A stretch of DNA of 64,000 nucleotides, from contig NC_088799.1 of assembly GCF_011386835.1 (NCBI RefSeq), positions 77,023,302-77,087,301 of the forward strand, written 5' to 3'. Below are positions 11,120-22,200 of the stretch, piece by piece; position 1 is the first letter of the stretch, and each line of letters begins with the position of its first letter. The translations under genes were made by a program, and so were the position numbers. This stretch comes from Chrysemys picta bellii. Its lineage: Eukaryota; Chordata; Testudines; Emydidae. Below the pieces are notes generated by a model, which saw nothing but the letters and a program-made list of their open reading frames with translations, searched no databases and was not told the origin of the DNA.

Positions 11120-12251
11120 TAGGGTTACCATATTTCAACAATCAAAAAAGAGGACGGGAGGAGCCCCACCCTAGCCTCGCCCCTGTCCTGCCCTAGCCCC
11201 GCCCCTGCCACTCCCTCCCACTTCCTGCCCCCTCCGAACCCCCAACGCTCCCCCCCACGCCTTGTCCCCTGACTGGCCCCTCCTGGGACCCCTGCCCCTA
11301 ACTGCCCCCCAGGACTCCACCCCCTACCTAAGCCTCCCTGCGCCTTGTCCCCTGACTGCCCCCTCCTGAGACCTTCCCCATATCCTAACTGGCCCCCTAG
11401 GACTCTACCCCCTACCTGTCCCCTGACTGCCCCAACCCTTATCCACCCCCCCACCCCCAGACAGACCCCTGGGACTCCCACGCCCCTTCCAACCACTCCC
11501 CACCCCCTGACAGCCCCCCCAAAACTCCCGACCCATCTAAACCCCTCTGCTCCCTGTCCCCTGACTGCTCCGATCTCTCTCCCCACTCCTGCCCCCTGAC
11601 AGCCCCCCCCAGAACTCCCAAACACCCCCTTGCTCCTTGTCCCCTGACTGCCCCCTCCTGGGACCCCTGCTCCTAACTGCCCCCCGGGCCCCACTCCCTA
11701 CCTAAGCCTCCCTGTTCCTTGTCCCCTAACTGCCCCCTCCTGAGACCCCCCCCACCTGTACTCTGACTGCCCAAAACCTTACACCCCCAACCCCCAGACA
11801 GCCCCCCCCGAACTCCTGACCCATCCAACCCTGCTCCCTGTCTCTTGACTACCCCCTCCCCCCAGAACCTCCCTGCCGCTTCTACGACCCCCGGCCCCCT
11901 TACTGTCTGCAGAGCAGCGCGCTCGGCAGCGGGGAAGGGGAGCAGGGTCGGAGCTCCAGACTGCCGGAGGCCGAGGCAACGGCCGGTGATCTGTGAATGC
12001 AGGGCGGGGGGAGGGAGGGAGAGGAGGGGAGTGGTCTCAAGTTGCAGGGGAGAGGAGGGGGGAAGTGAAGGAAGGGCTCTGGCTGCCGGACCCCGTGCGA
12101 GTGGCACCATCCGGCCGGCTGCCCTGTAAGCCCCGCACGCTCTGCATGGGGGGCGGGGGAAGTCCGGACATTGACAAATTCCCCCCGGACGCTATTTTTA
12201 ACTGAAAAAAGCCGGACATGTCTGGGGGAATCCGGACGAATGGTAACCCTA
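11120..12251. mobile_element. DNA element with C-rich minisatellite core
   Basis: Termini TAGGGTTACCATA (11120) and ATGGTAACCCTA (ending 12251) are inverted repeats. 'TTTTCAC' flanks both sides (11113-11119 and 12252-12258), a 7 bp visible target duplication. The interior at about 11160-11880 is a degenerate tandem array of CT-rich units ('CCCCTGACTGCCCC' with 'CTCCTGGGACCCC'). Then comes GC-rich unique sequence and a terminal segment of 'CCGGACATGTC'-type text. Long open frames here (for example 11125-11694 minus) come only from the lack of A/T in the array. Confidence 0.8.
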
Positions 12252-12546
12252 TTTTCACAGGCCCCTTAACTACCGCTAGAGCTGAGAAACCCCAGACCAT
12301 TGTACAAAGATATAAGAGCAAAAGCAATAGGACCAGACAACTTTTCTATTGACTTTTGCCAATGTTATCAGCCAACACAGACAGTAACCAAAGGAGGTGA
12401 AAGGGAATGGAATGCTTCCTTCCAAAGAATCTGGACAGGAGAAGGATGACTCGCCAAACTGCATTGCATTGCATTGCAGATTGGAGTAAACAAATGAAAG
12501 TCAGTAGGTGGTGGGTAGCTTTGGTGCACCAGGGTTTAGGACGGAA

Positions 12547-12858
12547 CATAGGTCGGCAAGCTTTCAGAAGTGGTGTGCCGAGTCTTCATTTATTCACTCT
12601 AATTTAAGGTTTCGCATGTCAGTAATATATTTTAACATTTTTAGAAGGTCTCTTTCTAGAAGTCTATAATATAGAACTAAACTATTGTTGTATGTAAATT
12701 AAATAAGGTTTTTAAAATGTTTAAGAAGCTTCATTTAAAATTAAATTAAAATGCAGAGCTCCCCGGACCGGTGGCCAGGACCTGGGCAGTGTGAGTGCCA
12801 CTGAAAATTAGCTCGTGTGTGCCGCCTTTGGCACTGTGACATAGGTTGCCTACCCCTG
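12547..12858. mobile_element. Non-autonomous hAT-type element
   Basis: The left end is CATAGGTCGGCAAGC and the right end GGTTGCCTACCCCTG, an imperfect inverted repeat. The flanks GGACGGAA (12539-12546) and GGATAGAA (12859-12866) are an 8 bp duplication with two changes. The 312 bp AT-rich body has GC-rich ends and no ORF. Confidence 0.8.
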
Positions 12859-12918
12859 GGATAGAACTAATACACTCACTTCATTAACAGGAAGACATCT
12901 TTCAATGGACATTGCTAA

Positions 12919-13466
12919 GGCCCTGTCTACACCGGCAAGTTTCTGCGCAGTAAAGCAGCTTTCTGCGCTGCAACTCCCGAGGGGTACACACTGCCAAGCC
13001 ACTTAGTGCACAGAAACTGCGCAGTTGCAACGCTGTAAAAACCCACCCCTACGAGAGGCATAGAGCTTTCTGCGCCGGGGCTACAGCACTGCGGTGCCAA
13101 TGTAGACGCGGTGGTGATTACAGCGCTGCGATTGCCCTCCAGGAGATGTCCCACAATGCCTGTTCTTGCCTCTCTGGTCATCGGTTTGAACTTTACTGCC
13201 CTGCCCTCAGGTGACCAACTGTCAGCCCCACCCTGTAAATTCCTTTGGAAATTTGAAAGTCGCCTTCCTGTTTGCTCAGTGATGCGTGCAGTGGTCTCAG
13301 TGCATATTTCCAGGTGGCCATACCTGCTCCACGCACCAGGCAATCCCAAGCTTGGAGCAATGCCGACCTGCTGGACTTCATCGGCATTTGGGGAGAGGAG
13401 GCTGTCCAGTCCTATCTGCTCTCCAGCCGTAGGAACTATGATAACTCTACCAGTGTAGACATACCC
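12919..13466 (+). mobile_element. PIF/Harbinger-type non-autonomous element with Myb-like exon piece
   Basis: Termini GGCCCTGTCTACACCGG and CCAGTGTAGACATACCC are inverted repeats sharing TGTCTACACxGG. The 3 bp flank TAA occurs at 12916-12918 and 13467-13469, the Harbinger target type. Near the right end the plus strand reads 'QAWSNADLLDFIGIWGEEAV' (about 13348-13405), resembling the first helix of the Myb/SANT-like DNA-binding protein of autonomous Harbinger elements. It is therefore probably an internal-deletion derivative of an autonomous parent. Confidence 0.82.
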
Positions 13467-13514
13467 TAAGTGAGAGTAGGATGGCCAGTCAAATTAGGAA
13501 TCAACATACAGGAT

Positions 13515-13848
13515 ACTGTTTCTCAGCCAGTAGGTTGTGACCCCCAAGGGTGTAATAAAAACAATCAAGGGGTTACAAGGCCTTGAAAAATTTATTTCAT
13601 TCTACTGCAATGAAAATCTCGCTCCTCAGCTCACCACACAATCGTCCTCTTCATGGTCAAGTATTCTCTGTCAACAAGACTGCACACAACTTCTCAAAAC
13701 ACACACACCACACTTACACTCACATAAATACACTCTAGTCTTATCACTGGACTATTTTAACTCTTATTTTTATAGTAAATTTATGAGGGTCATGACATTT
13801 TTTGACTTTGAATATGAAGTTGTGGACCTGAAAGGTTGAAAAACACTG
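13515..13848. mobile_element. hAT-type element, diverged
   Basis: Left 'CTGTTTCTCAGCC' and right 'GGTTGAAAAACACTG' are the 'CAGTGxTTCTCAACC' termini of a hAT family also seen at 35116. No clean target duplication is readable. The AT-rich body holds only chance frames. Confidence 0.65.
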
Positions 13849-16299
13849 CTCTAGGGCATCCTTGGTAGTGACATTCCGAAGGGCAAAGTGTTTCTTACAA
13901 GTCCCAAACCCTGCATCTCCTAAAACTCCCTATGCAGGAAAATCACAAAACAGGCAATATTTCAAGAGCCATCAACAGGTCCAGTGATGCTAATGTCTCC
14001 TTCTGTGTTGCTACAGAAGACGGGGGAGGGAGGGAGAGGAGGAATTATGACAATGGGGCAGGGACTTTCATTTAAGAGGACTCGTCTTTGTTTTCAGGGT
14101 GTTTTTCTGGGGAGCTCCCCCAAAGAAGATAGTGTAGAAAAGGTCTTCCAGTCCTCTCCCATTGACTGCTAGAACCACCAACAGGAAAAGATAGAGGGGC
14201 TGGGAGGAAGGGGAAGGAAGAACAAACACTCCTACTCAGGGTTTATACAGTGAGCATCGCCTTTAGAGACACATCAGAACCTTTGGATATTTATCTCAAC
14301 TAAGCCTAGACTCCTGGCTTTTTCATGATCACCCATCTCTGACATTCTCTCTGGCTTTTTTGGCAATCTATTGTGCAGCTGAACCCAACCACAGCAGGGC
14401 CAGTATGTTTATGCTGTGCCCAAGCTTTCCTGACAGATAATTAGACTGTAACTTGGATCACAGAGAATTTTAAGAGCCAAATGAAAAGTTCCTTATTTGC
14501 AAATGCTCACAGCTGTGACTCCCAGGGCTGATTTGTTAAGGAAGATTTATTGTATTTTTAAGGATAGCAATTTGCCACGCTTGCACAAGGGACACTGTGT
14601 AAGTGTCTGCGCCTCACTCTACCTGGCTGTACTGATGTATCAAAGTGGTAAAATCTAGAAATATTTCTAATATATTTATGGTAATTATTTTAGTAAAATC
14701 TGATGACACAGAAGGTTGAGAGTGACTTCTACAAATGCTACAATCAATGCTTACCAGCCGCATTAGTTAGTACTTCCAATATCCATCCAATAGTAATAAC
14801 ACTTGGAATGCAGTATGGACTCTCAGGGCTGAAACAGTCTACACAAATGTCTTTAGCTGCAGAGGATTTTCACAGGAGAATAACAGAATGAGCTTATGCT
14901 GAAGACTAATAAAACTTGTACATTCAATCTTCATTTGTGTTTGCATGCAAATGTGCTTCAGTTTTTTGTTTGGAAAAGATTGGTGTAGTAATTTGGAAAG
15001 TGCTGGATCTACGACTATTCAGACATTATTGATAGCTCTTAAGTGCTGCTGCTTTTCAAACCATCATGACTCACAGATGCTGGGTGAATAGCACATGCAA
15101 GCCTGGCATGTGATTTTTCTCTGTATATGAGCGAGAGAAAGATGTATTATACACAAGGTGCAGACGTTATTTCTCATTATATGGTTTAAGTGGATTAATT
15201 TATTAGGGAACAAATCCTGTGTCCTCCCCTGCCATACTCAGCCGGATCAGCCCTATAGGCCGGCTATGCTTGGCTGCCTTGGGCAGCTACGACTAAACTG
15301 GAGCAGCCATGAGGGTGTTTTCTGTTGCGCCAGTGGCTAAAGCAGCACCAGAATCAGGGCACCGCAAAGATGGCATAAAGACACCTTTACCCCATTGCCC
15401 ACATCCCCAGGTCCTACACCAAGTACAGTTTAGCTGAACTAAACCCAAAATATTTCTTCTTTGTCTCTGCTATAGCCTTTGGTACACCTGCACTCTAACT
15501 CGGTGGAAACATGTGGCCATTCTGGAGCTCCGTTGCTCTGTTCCTGTGCCCAACTCGTCTTGTCATTTCCCAAAGTTAAGCCAAAAACTGCTTTGAGCAT
15601 AAGAAGCAGTGAAGGCAGATAAGTCTTTTAGGGTCAAGCACTGTGTGTAAGGCCAAGAACCACCAGCTGTATCTCATCCCACCCCGCTGAATGGTAGGGT
15701 GGGTTGTTCTCCAAAATTCCTAAAATCAGTTTGGATCCAGGAATCACTGATGGGGGGGAAAAAATCACTGCAGATTGTAATGCTTGGTTGATTATATTTT
15801 GGTTGCCCTGACTTCAAAGAGGTTCTAATCTAACTGTCCCAATTACAGTCTGAAGGGCTCAAAAAGTAAGAGAACTGTTTAAATATCTTTAGTTTTATTA
15901 GCCACCTAGCTGCTCTGGCCCTGAAGTCCTCCAAGGGTTGGGCCCTTGGTGATGATTGTGATTCCAGTTGCTTATTCAAGGAAGAAAGAACTTGAATGAC
16001 TGAAGGAGATCCCTAATGAGACTGAGTAGTTGTATATTTTAGTAGTTGTATATTTTAACAGTTTGAATAGTGCTCCTAAGATTGAGTGATACGATGAAAA
16101 GCCTGGAGAGTGTTGGAATCAAGAACTCTCAAACTAGAGACTGTTTTGCAAGCTTTAGGAGTCACTAGGGAATTTGGGTGGGTCCTACACATCTTTATCT
16201 TTTTCAGCATTTTGATGAGCCACAAAAACTCAAATATTCTTTCCTCTCTGACTGCACAACCCTATTTGTCAACTAACACCCTATCCTGGAACCCATACA
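13849..16299. other. No gene recognised; low-copy-looking spacer
   Basis: There are no clear element ends. A 17 bp direct duplication ('tagtagttgtatatttta') lies at about 16028-16060. About 15200-15440 has the look of an old degraded repeat. No exon is supportable. Confidence 0.4.
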
Positions 16300-16389
16300 G
16301 ATATCATTAAACAATTACAAATCACACTCGATGGGGACCACATCCAGAAAGAATTATTTCCTGAACCCCCTCTTCTGGCCTTCAAACAA

Positions 16390-16403
16390 CCCCCCCCCCC
16401 CCC
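16390..16403. repeat. Poly(C) run
   Basis: Fourteen consecutive C bases inside the second Penelope lineage fragment. Confidence 0.9.
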
Positions 16404-16469
16404 AACCTCACCAAGTTCAGAATCAGAAGCAAGTTTCCCACAGACCAGGACCAACCAACTCAAAGTGAC

Positions 16470-16870
16470 ACCAGACCCAACCATAACAACAGATGCAAAA
16501 CCTGCAGACATATCTCTACTGCTACAATGATCAATACCCCCCATCACAACACACCTTTCAAGTTCCACGGGTCCTACCATGCCTATTACAACATGTGGTG
16601 TACCTCCCCCAGTGCACCAAATGCCCCCATAACAACTATGTGGGTGAAACCAGACAACCACCACACCCTTGAATGAACTCACACAAAAAAATGATAAAAG
16701 ACAAAAACACACTATCACCCATGGGTGAACACTTTTCACAAAATGATCACTTCATATCTGCAACTTCTCTGCGATCTTGCACCTTCAAAAGACAAGTCTG
16801 GAAGCATAAATTCAGAACTTTGCTAGGCACTAAAAATCATGATCTTAATAAAGACACTATATTACAATCT
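16470..16870 (+). pseudogene. GIY-YIG endonuclease remnant (Penelope lineage 2)
   Basis: The reading is fragmented. 'TRCKTCRHIST' and 'FKFHGSYHAYYN' sit in one frame, the strand 'VVYLPQCTKCPHNNYVGETRQ' in another, followed by 'ELTQKNDK' and remnants of the C-terminal 'NFSAxxL' segment with stops. The motif Y-V-G-E-T-R is the YIG half of the active site. It would nick DNA in an intact element. Here frameshifts rule out function. Confidence 0.7.
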
Positions 16871-17110
16871 GTAACTTACTAACCCCCACATTGTTGTCCT
16901 ATGACTACAGAGGTGTTAACAGGCCATTTCACCTTGAATGGTCCCTTAGATGTGTGTTAACTACTTATGCTAAACAATCTGTTTCACCTTGTATTTAGCT
17001 GTGATACTCTGAGTACCTTTCCCAGACCTGAAAAAGAGCTCTGTGTAGCTCAAAAACTTGTCTCTTTCACCAACAGCCAAAGTCTGGCAAAGGGCCTTTT
17101 GGAATTCATG

Positions 17111-17877
17111 TGAATGAAGACTATTAGTGATTTTTTAACATCAGTGTTTAAAAAGAAAAAAGTCTGTCAATAATGGCTATGTTCAGTAGCAATTAAGTGG
17201 ATCCTTTCAGCCTCTGTGGCCCAATTATTTTGCTGCACAGGAGTAGGGTTCTGATTCAGATTCAAAACATTATTATTAATGATAGTTTGAGGTAAATCTC
17301 ATCAAATTTTATACTGCAAAGGGGGACACACAGCCAGTTAAAATAACAGAGCTTGTGTCAGCAAAATTCTCAGTAACAACAGGAAAATTTCCTCTCCCAG
17401 AAGCAGAATACTCTGAGCCTTTTTGAACACCCTGAACACCTCTTACACTCTTTTAATTAATATAAGTGAGGTTTCTGCCTGCCAATGCCAATCCCAGTTT
17501 TTATGGCTAGCTTTGTATGCTTTAGAAAGACTAAGTTCATTTTTCAAAAGCCTCCTTTCTGGCACCTGCAAAATTTGCATCTTCATTCTTGCACTTGCAA
17601 AATGGATTGTAAGTGCAAACTTGGTTATGTGCTGTTCTGACCTGTTAAACTGCAGGTGCAAAAATTCAGATGCATATTTTGAAGAGGCAAATTGCACCAA
17701 CAAAAGGAAGGTCACCCTTTTGAAAGTCCTGCCCTAAATGTATCTGCTTTTTTCATCCTCTCCTTATATAGAGCCCAGTTTCTGCTTCAACAGTGCCTGG
17801 CTCCCAGGTCAGGTTGAGTAGATGAGCAGTTCAGAAGCACTCAGAGAAGAGGATTTTTATTGGTGACACCCCAATTC
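17111..17877. other. No gene; nothing recognised
   Basis: A 90-104 codon frame is open on both strands at 17423-17737, but it lacks splice context and composition bias and looks like chance. Confidence 0.4.
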
Positions 17878-17885
17878 AGACACAC

Positions 17886-18128
17886 CAGGGGTTCTCAAAC
17901 TGGGGGTCGGGACCCCTCAGGGGGTTGTGAGGTTATTGCATGGGGGGTCATGAGGTTATTGCATGCGGGATCGTGAGCTGCCAGCCTCCACCCCAAACCC
18001 CGCTTTGCATCCAGCATTTATAATGTTGTTAAATTTATAAAAAAGTGTTTTTAATTTCTAAGGGGGGGTTGCACTCGGAGGCTTGCTATGTGAAAAGGGT
18101 CACCAGTACAAAAGTTTGAAAACCACTG
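17886..18128. mobile_element. Small hAT-type element, perfect 8 bp target duplication
   Basis: Termini CAGGGGTTCTCAAACTGG and TTTGAAAACCACTG are inverted. AGACACAC flanks both ends (17878-17885 and 18129-18136). The 243 bp body contains a short internal duplication of 'gtgaggttattgcatg' (about 17926-17965). Confidence 0.9.
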
Positions 18129-18336
18129 AGACACACAGTACAGGAATATTCATGAAAACAGGAGGCACTTCTACTCGCTGCCATCAAGTGTATGGGCTTT
18201 CAGCTACAGAGAAAATTTGTGAGTTGTTGTCACATGGGAGCATGAAGCAGTAGATAATGTATGTAGCAACTTCTGTCATGCACCCTCATGACAGACTTCA
18301 AGTCAAAACAGAGAGAGGCTTGCTTTACATTATCAA

Positions 18337-18592
18337 TTTATGTTGGTAAACTACGTCACACAGTTTGTGGAAAATCCACACATCCCTGAGCAAACATAGT
18401 TATACAGACCTAACCCCCCCGGGGTCAACAGCATTATGTCAATGGGAGGGCTTCTCCCGTTGACATAGCTACCGCCTCTCGGGGAGGTGGAGTACCTACG
18501 CAGACAAGAGAAGCTCTTCCGTCAGCATAGGTAACATGTTCACTAACCACTACAGTGGCGCCACTGCAGAACTGTACATCTAGACAAACCCT
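18337..18592. mobile_element. Palindrome-rich MITE
   Basis: It contains several inverted stretches: 'GGAAAATCCACACATCC' in a partial stem near 18370, CTCCCGTTGACATAGCTACC and its looser complement around 18465-18540, and TACAGTGGCGCCACTG (18551-18566). Right end text is 'ctagacaaaccctaag'. Boundaries are approximate because no clear target duplication is seen. Confidence 0.6.
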
Positions 18593-19904
18593 AAGACAAT
18601 GTGCAGCTTTTCCTCAAAGAAACAACCATGACTCCTTACTCAGTCTGCCCTCCTCCTAGAATGATCCTGCAGAATTTATCCTGTAGCTCTGATAATCTAA
18701 TCTCCTGACTGCTGACTGTATATGAATTCAGTACTTTTCAGTGATTAAACCAGAGTCAAAGTTTTCTGACTGGATAGGGCCCTGCTTAATGTTTCAAATT
18801 GCTTTCCCTCTCAGTTTTGGTTCTCAGGTATCATTCAGAACACCAGCTAAAAAGAATGTAAATAATCTGATCAAAACCTGATAACAAAAATGGAGCTAAA
18901 TTAGTATATAAGGCACCAAGCAAGGGTTGGGACTCAGGATAGCAAACTGACAAAAAGACAACCAGTACAAACCTTGTGTAACAGATATTTGAGATTAGAG
19001 GTGATATTTACTGTCAGGCCTGCTCTGTGCTAAGGAAAAATATAATGATATACACAGCTCTTAAAAAATGAAAATCTGAAGACGGCAGCTTTCCCCATAC
19101 GCTGAATGTGCTGGCATGAAAAATGAAAGGGCAAGTGAATGTGGGTGAAACCCAAATGTTTAAGGCGTGTTTAAGGGACTAGAAAGGCTTAAGAAATAAA
19201 TATCTGCTTTACTATGAACCACTGACCTTCCGGGTAAGAGCTAATCAACCAAAGTCTTAACAAACAAACAGCTTCAAACTAAAGTCCTGCTAACATAGGC
19301 AGCCAGTGGGAGGATTTGAATGGCAGGATGATAATTGCAGACTGCTAATAGCAGACTGCTGAGGAGAGTCAGCTCAAAGGACAGCCTAGGGAAGGTGGCA
19401 AAAATTAAAAGGTGGAATGAGAGAAAAAAAGAAAGGGCCTGATTCTTATTTATACTAAGGCCCCTTTGTACTGTTCTGACAGTGTAAACAGGTCTTAAAC
19501 TGACAGTAAATACATTCTTGCTCAATTTAAGGCTGCATTACACTGCCTCCAGCAGTAGAAAGAGGCTTTAGTGTAAATGGGAAGTGGACCCAAAATGTAC
19601 ACAAGCAGATAACATTTAAAATAAAATAAAAATGTAGCTGAATCTTTCGAATACTCTACAGTGGGAGATGATGACAGACAGCAAGAAATCTTCTGGTATT
19701 GGGCTGAAATCCCTTGATGAAAGCACAGAGGAAAATGAGACAAAGAGCCTGTTTCTGAACTCAGATTGACATCAGTCAGGGATAGTGCCATGGGAAAGAG
19801 TTCATAATCCAGCCTAAAGATTTACTAAAGGGCTACAGTACATAAAATTAAATGTGTAAATAACACTGCTCTACAGCCAAAATGCTTCTGAAATAAATGT
19901 AGTC
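18593..19904. other. No gene; nothing recognised
   Basis: Unique-looking sequence without exon signals. Minus-strand frames of 83-89 codons near 19274-19791 lack any motif. Confidence 0.4.
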
Positions 19905-20352
19905 AAACTTTACTAATTCTGGGTCACTGAGAACGAAAATGATGCTTAAAATTGTTGATTGGCTCTAGTTTTCAAGATATGCTATTGGGTCAGTATATAC
20001 GACCCTTGACTGGGGAATGGCGAAGGATAAGTGAGTTCTAAAGGGAAGGGATCTCAATTTAAACCAGAAATGACTAAAATACATCTTTGACTGGATCTGT
20101 GAATAAATCTATGACTGGGTTTGGACAATACTTGCTTTTTAGGCAAAACAATGAATGATGCAATCTGAAGCTGGTATTGCATCATACATGATATGAATTG
20201 CATCATGTTATTCTTAGAAGTCATGCATGATGCAATCATAACGAAGCTTACATCACTCTGCTGAACAAATTGCCCTATATCAGCTCTAGAAATCATATAG
20301 TGTCGTGCTCTCTTATTTGTCAGTGTTTGATTTTGCAAATGAACACATTTCT

Positions 20353-20445
20353 CATAGACTCATAGACTCATAGACTTTAAGGTCAGAAGGGACCATTATG
20401 ATCATCTGGTCTGACCCCCTGCATGCTGCAGGCCATAAAACCGTC
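20353..20445 (-). repeat. CR1 LINE tail fragment
   Basis: Three 'CATAGACT' type units are followed by 'aaggtcagaagggaccattatgatcatctggtctgacc', the complement of a CR1 3' end. It lies in the 5' leader of the transposase-like gene, so codons before 20480 are not part of that protein. Confidence 0.85.
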
Positions 20446-20479
20446 CCTACCCCTTCCCTGTTTAGCCAAAGTGAGCAAG

Positions 20480-21906
20480 ATGCCTCGTACTTGTGTGAAC
20501 AGTGCAGATAACTTCTGCTATATTTGTGGTGAAGTGACTTTTGCATCACAAAAGCGCAAACATCCAAACATTCCATCAGCTATACGCCCAGTACCCCACG
20601 GAGAAGGACTGCCGGTTCCTGATGCACCAGAATCATTCTCACTTGAGTCAGACAAGGAAGAGGATGAAACTTCTGGTCCTGAACCATCAATGTCACAGGA
20701 CCCACATTTTCTCCCATCCTCCTCCTCTGAACCACACCTCCTAACACAAGGTGAACTGAATGACCTTGTCAGGGATTTGGAACTACCCAAGAGTAAGGCA
20801 GAGCTGTTGGGCTCCAGACTACAGCAGTGGAATCTCCTGGCAGGTGATGTTAGGGTTTCCATGTTCCGTGACCGTCAAAAGGATCTTGTCCCATTCTTCT
20901 TCATGGAAGGTAATCTTGAAGCCTGCAACAACATCGATGGTGTGATGGCAGCCCTCAACATCATTCACAATCCAGATGAGTGGAGACTGTTCATTGAGTC
21001 ATCCAAGACGAGTCTTAAAGCTGTTTTACTGAATAATGGCAATGTTTTGCCATCAATTCCAGTTGGTCATGCAGTCGATATGAAGGAAACCTATGACAAC
21101 ATGAAGCAACTTTTGAGGTGCATAAACTATGACCAACATCAGTGGCAGCTTGGTGGCCATTTAAAGGTTGTTGCTCTCTTGCTTGGTCTGCAGCCTGGAT
21201 ACACAAAGTACTGCTGTTTTCTCTGCGAATGGAATAGTCGTGCAAGAGATTCCCACTACATCAAGAAAGATTGGCCACTCCGACAGTCATTGGAGCCTGG
21301 GAGGAAAAGTGTTCAGCATCCACCACTTGGTGAATCAAGGAAGATTTTGTTACCACCCTTACACATCAAGCTGGGTCTGATGAAGAACTTTGTCAAGGCC
21401 ATTGACAAAACACAAGCAGCTTTCAAGTACCTCCGTGGAAAATTTCCAAGGTTAAGTGAAGCTAAGATAAAGGAAGGTGTCTTTGTTGGTCCTCAGATTC
21501 GTGAACTTCTTCGAGATGATGCATTTGACCATGCACTGCTGGCAAGGAAAAGACGGCATGGAAAGCCTTCCAGTTAGTGGCAATAAATTTTCTCGGAAAC
21601 AACAAGGCAGACAACTACAGGTTGTTGGTGGAAAACCTCCTGAAGGCATACGAAAGCCTTGGTTGCAACATGTCACTAAAGATACATTTTTTGCACTCTC
21701 ATCTAGATTTTTTTCCACCGAACTGCAGAGCAGTGAGCGACGAGCATGGCGAACGATTTCACCAGGACATTGCAACAATGGAGAAACGCTATCAGGGCAA
21801 ATGGAGCCCATCAATGCTTGCAGACTATTGCTGGACAGTGACAAGAGATGCTCCATTTAATGAATACAAGCGACAAGCCAAGAAGCGCCGAGTAGACACT
21901 GAATAG
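20480..21906 (+). pseudogene. Transposase-like protein, unassigned family, single frameshift
   Basis: I recognise this as a multi-copy family of uncharacterised transposable-element proteins but cannot name the superfamily. The start at 20480 (MPRTCVNSADNFCYICGEV) is preferred, since codons upstream lie in a CR1 fragment. An N-terminal Cys cluster (CVNSADNFCYICGEV) is followed by an acidic Ser-rich linker (residues about 45-100). A core block follows with 'LGGHLKVVALLLGLQPGY' and 'CCFLCEWNSRARDSHY', then 'LPPLHIKLGLMKNFVKAID'. The frame closes at 21575-21577, and the C-terminal part continues in the next frame to 21906 with 'FLGNNKADNYR', 'SDEHGERFHQDIATMEKRYQG' and a basic end. A one-base loss at about 21545-21560 explains the break. 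The Asp/Glu/His-rich blocks suggest a nuclease fold; that is inference. Confidence 0.75.
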
Positions 21907-22200
21907 GACTAAACTATGTACATAATAGTTTTTTGCCTTTTGTTTTATAATAAATTTTATTTATATAACCCTTTTGCTGATTTTTGAAGTGTTACATAAA
22001 CAGGACAGGTGAAATATTATCATGTACAGCAACCATAAACACATGAAAAGAACTAGGTTTACAATTTATGATTAAAACTCTACTATCTAGACAATATACA
22101 TAGGCATAAAATGTAAAAACTTAAATATCTTAGAAACAGTAGCCAATCAGTTGTTTTAATTGTCATATTTGAATTCAGCACATCAAAATACATAATAAAT

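Larger units (their letters stand above)
16300..17110 (+). mobile_element. Penelope-like element, second lineage, 3' part
   Basis: The plus strand reads broken pieces of a Penelope C-terminal half: a 'TRCKTCRHIST' Cys linker (about 16490), 'VVYLPQCTKCPHNNYVGETR', the GIY-YIG core (about 16600-16660), then a His/Lys-rich stretch. The 3' region ends with 'agctcaaaaacttgtctctttcaccaaca', unlike the terminal block of the other Penelope copies here. Stops and frame changes are frequent. A 14 bp C run (16390-16403) interrupts it. Confidence 0.75.
19905..22200 (+). mobile_element. DNA transposon with transposase-like ORF and long divergent inverted repeats
   Basis: The left flank of the ORF (about 19925-19985: 'ctgagaacgaaaatgatgcttaaaa ... 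gattggctctagttttcaagatat') is similar to the reverse complement of the right flank (about 22110-22180). The best shared blocks are GATTGGCT and TTTCxAAGATAT. These are long, imperfect terminal or subterminal inverted repeats around the coding sequence at 20480-21906. A polyadenylation signal AATAAA follows the ORF at about 21948. A CR1 tail lies in the 5' leader at 20353-20445. Exact ends and target duplication are not resolved. Confidence 0.6.

Noticed and set aside
11125..11694. 189-codon Gly-rich minus-strand frame
   Set aside because: It is a translation of the CT-rich tandem array; stop codons are absent because the array lacks A/T, and all frames are similarly open.
17423..17737. Open frames of about 100 codons on both strands
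   Set aside because: Mirror frames without motif; this pattern is expected by chance in such composition.
20423..20479. Upstream Met as start of the transposase-like ORF
   Set aside because: These codons fall in and just beyond a CR1 tail insertion. The Met at 20480 begins the recognisable Cys-cluster protein.
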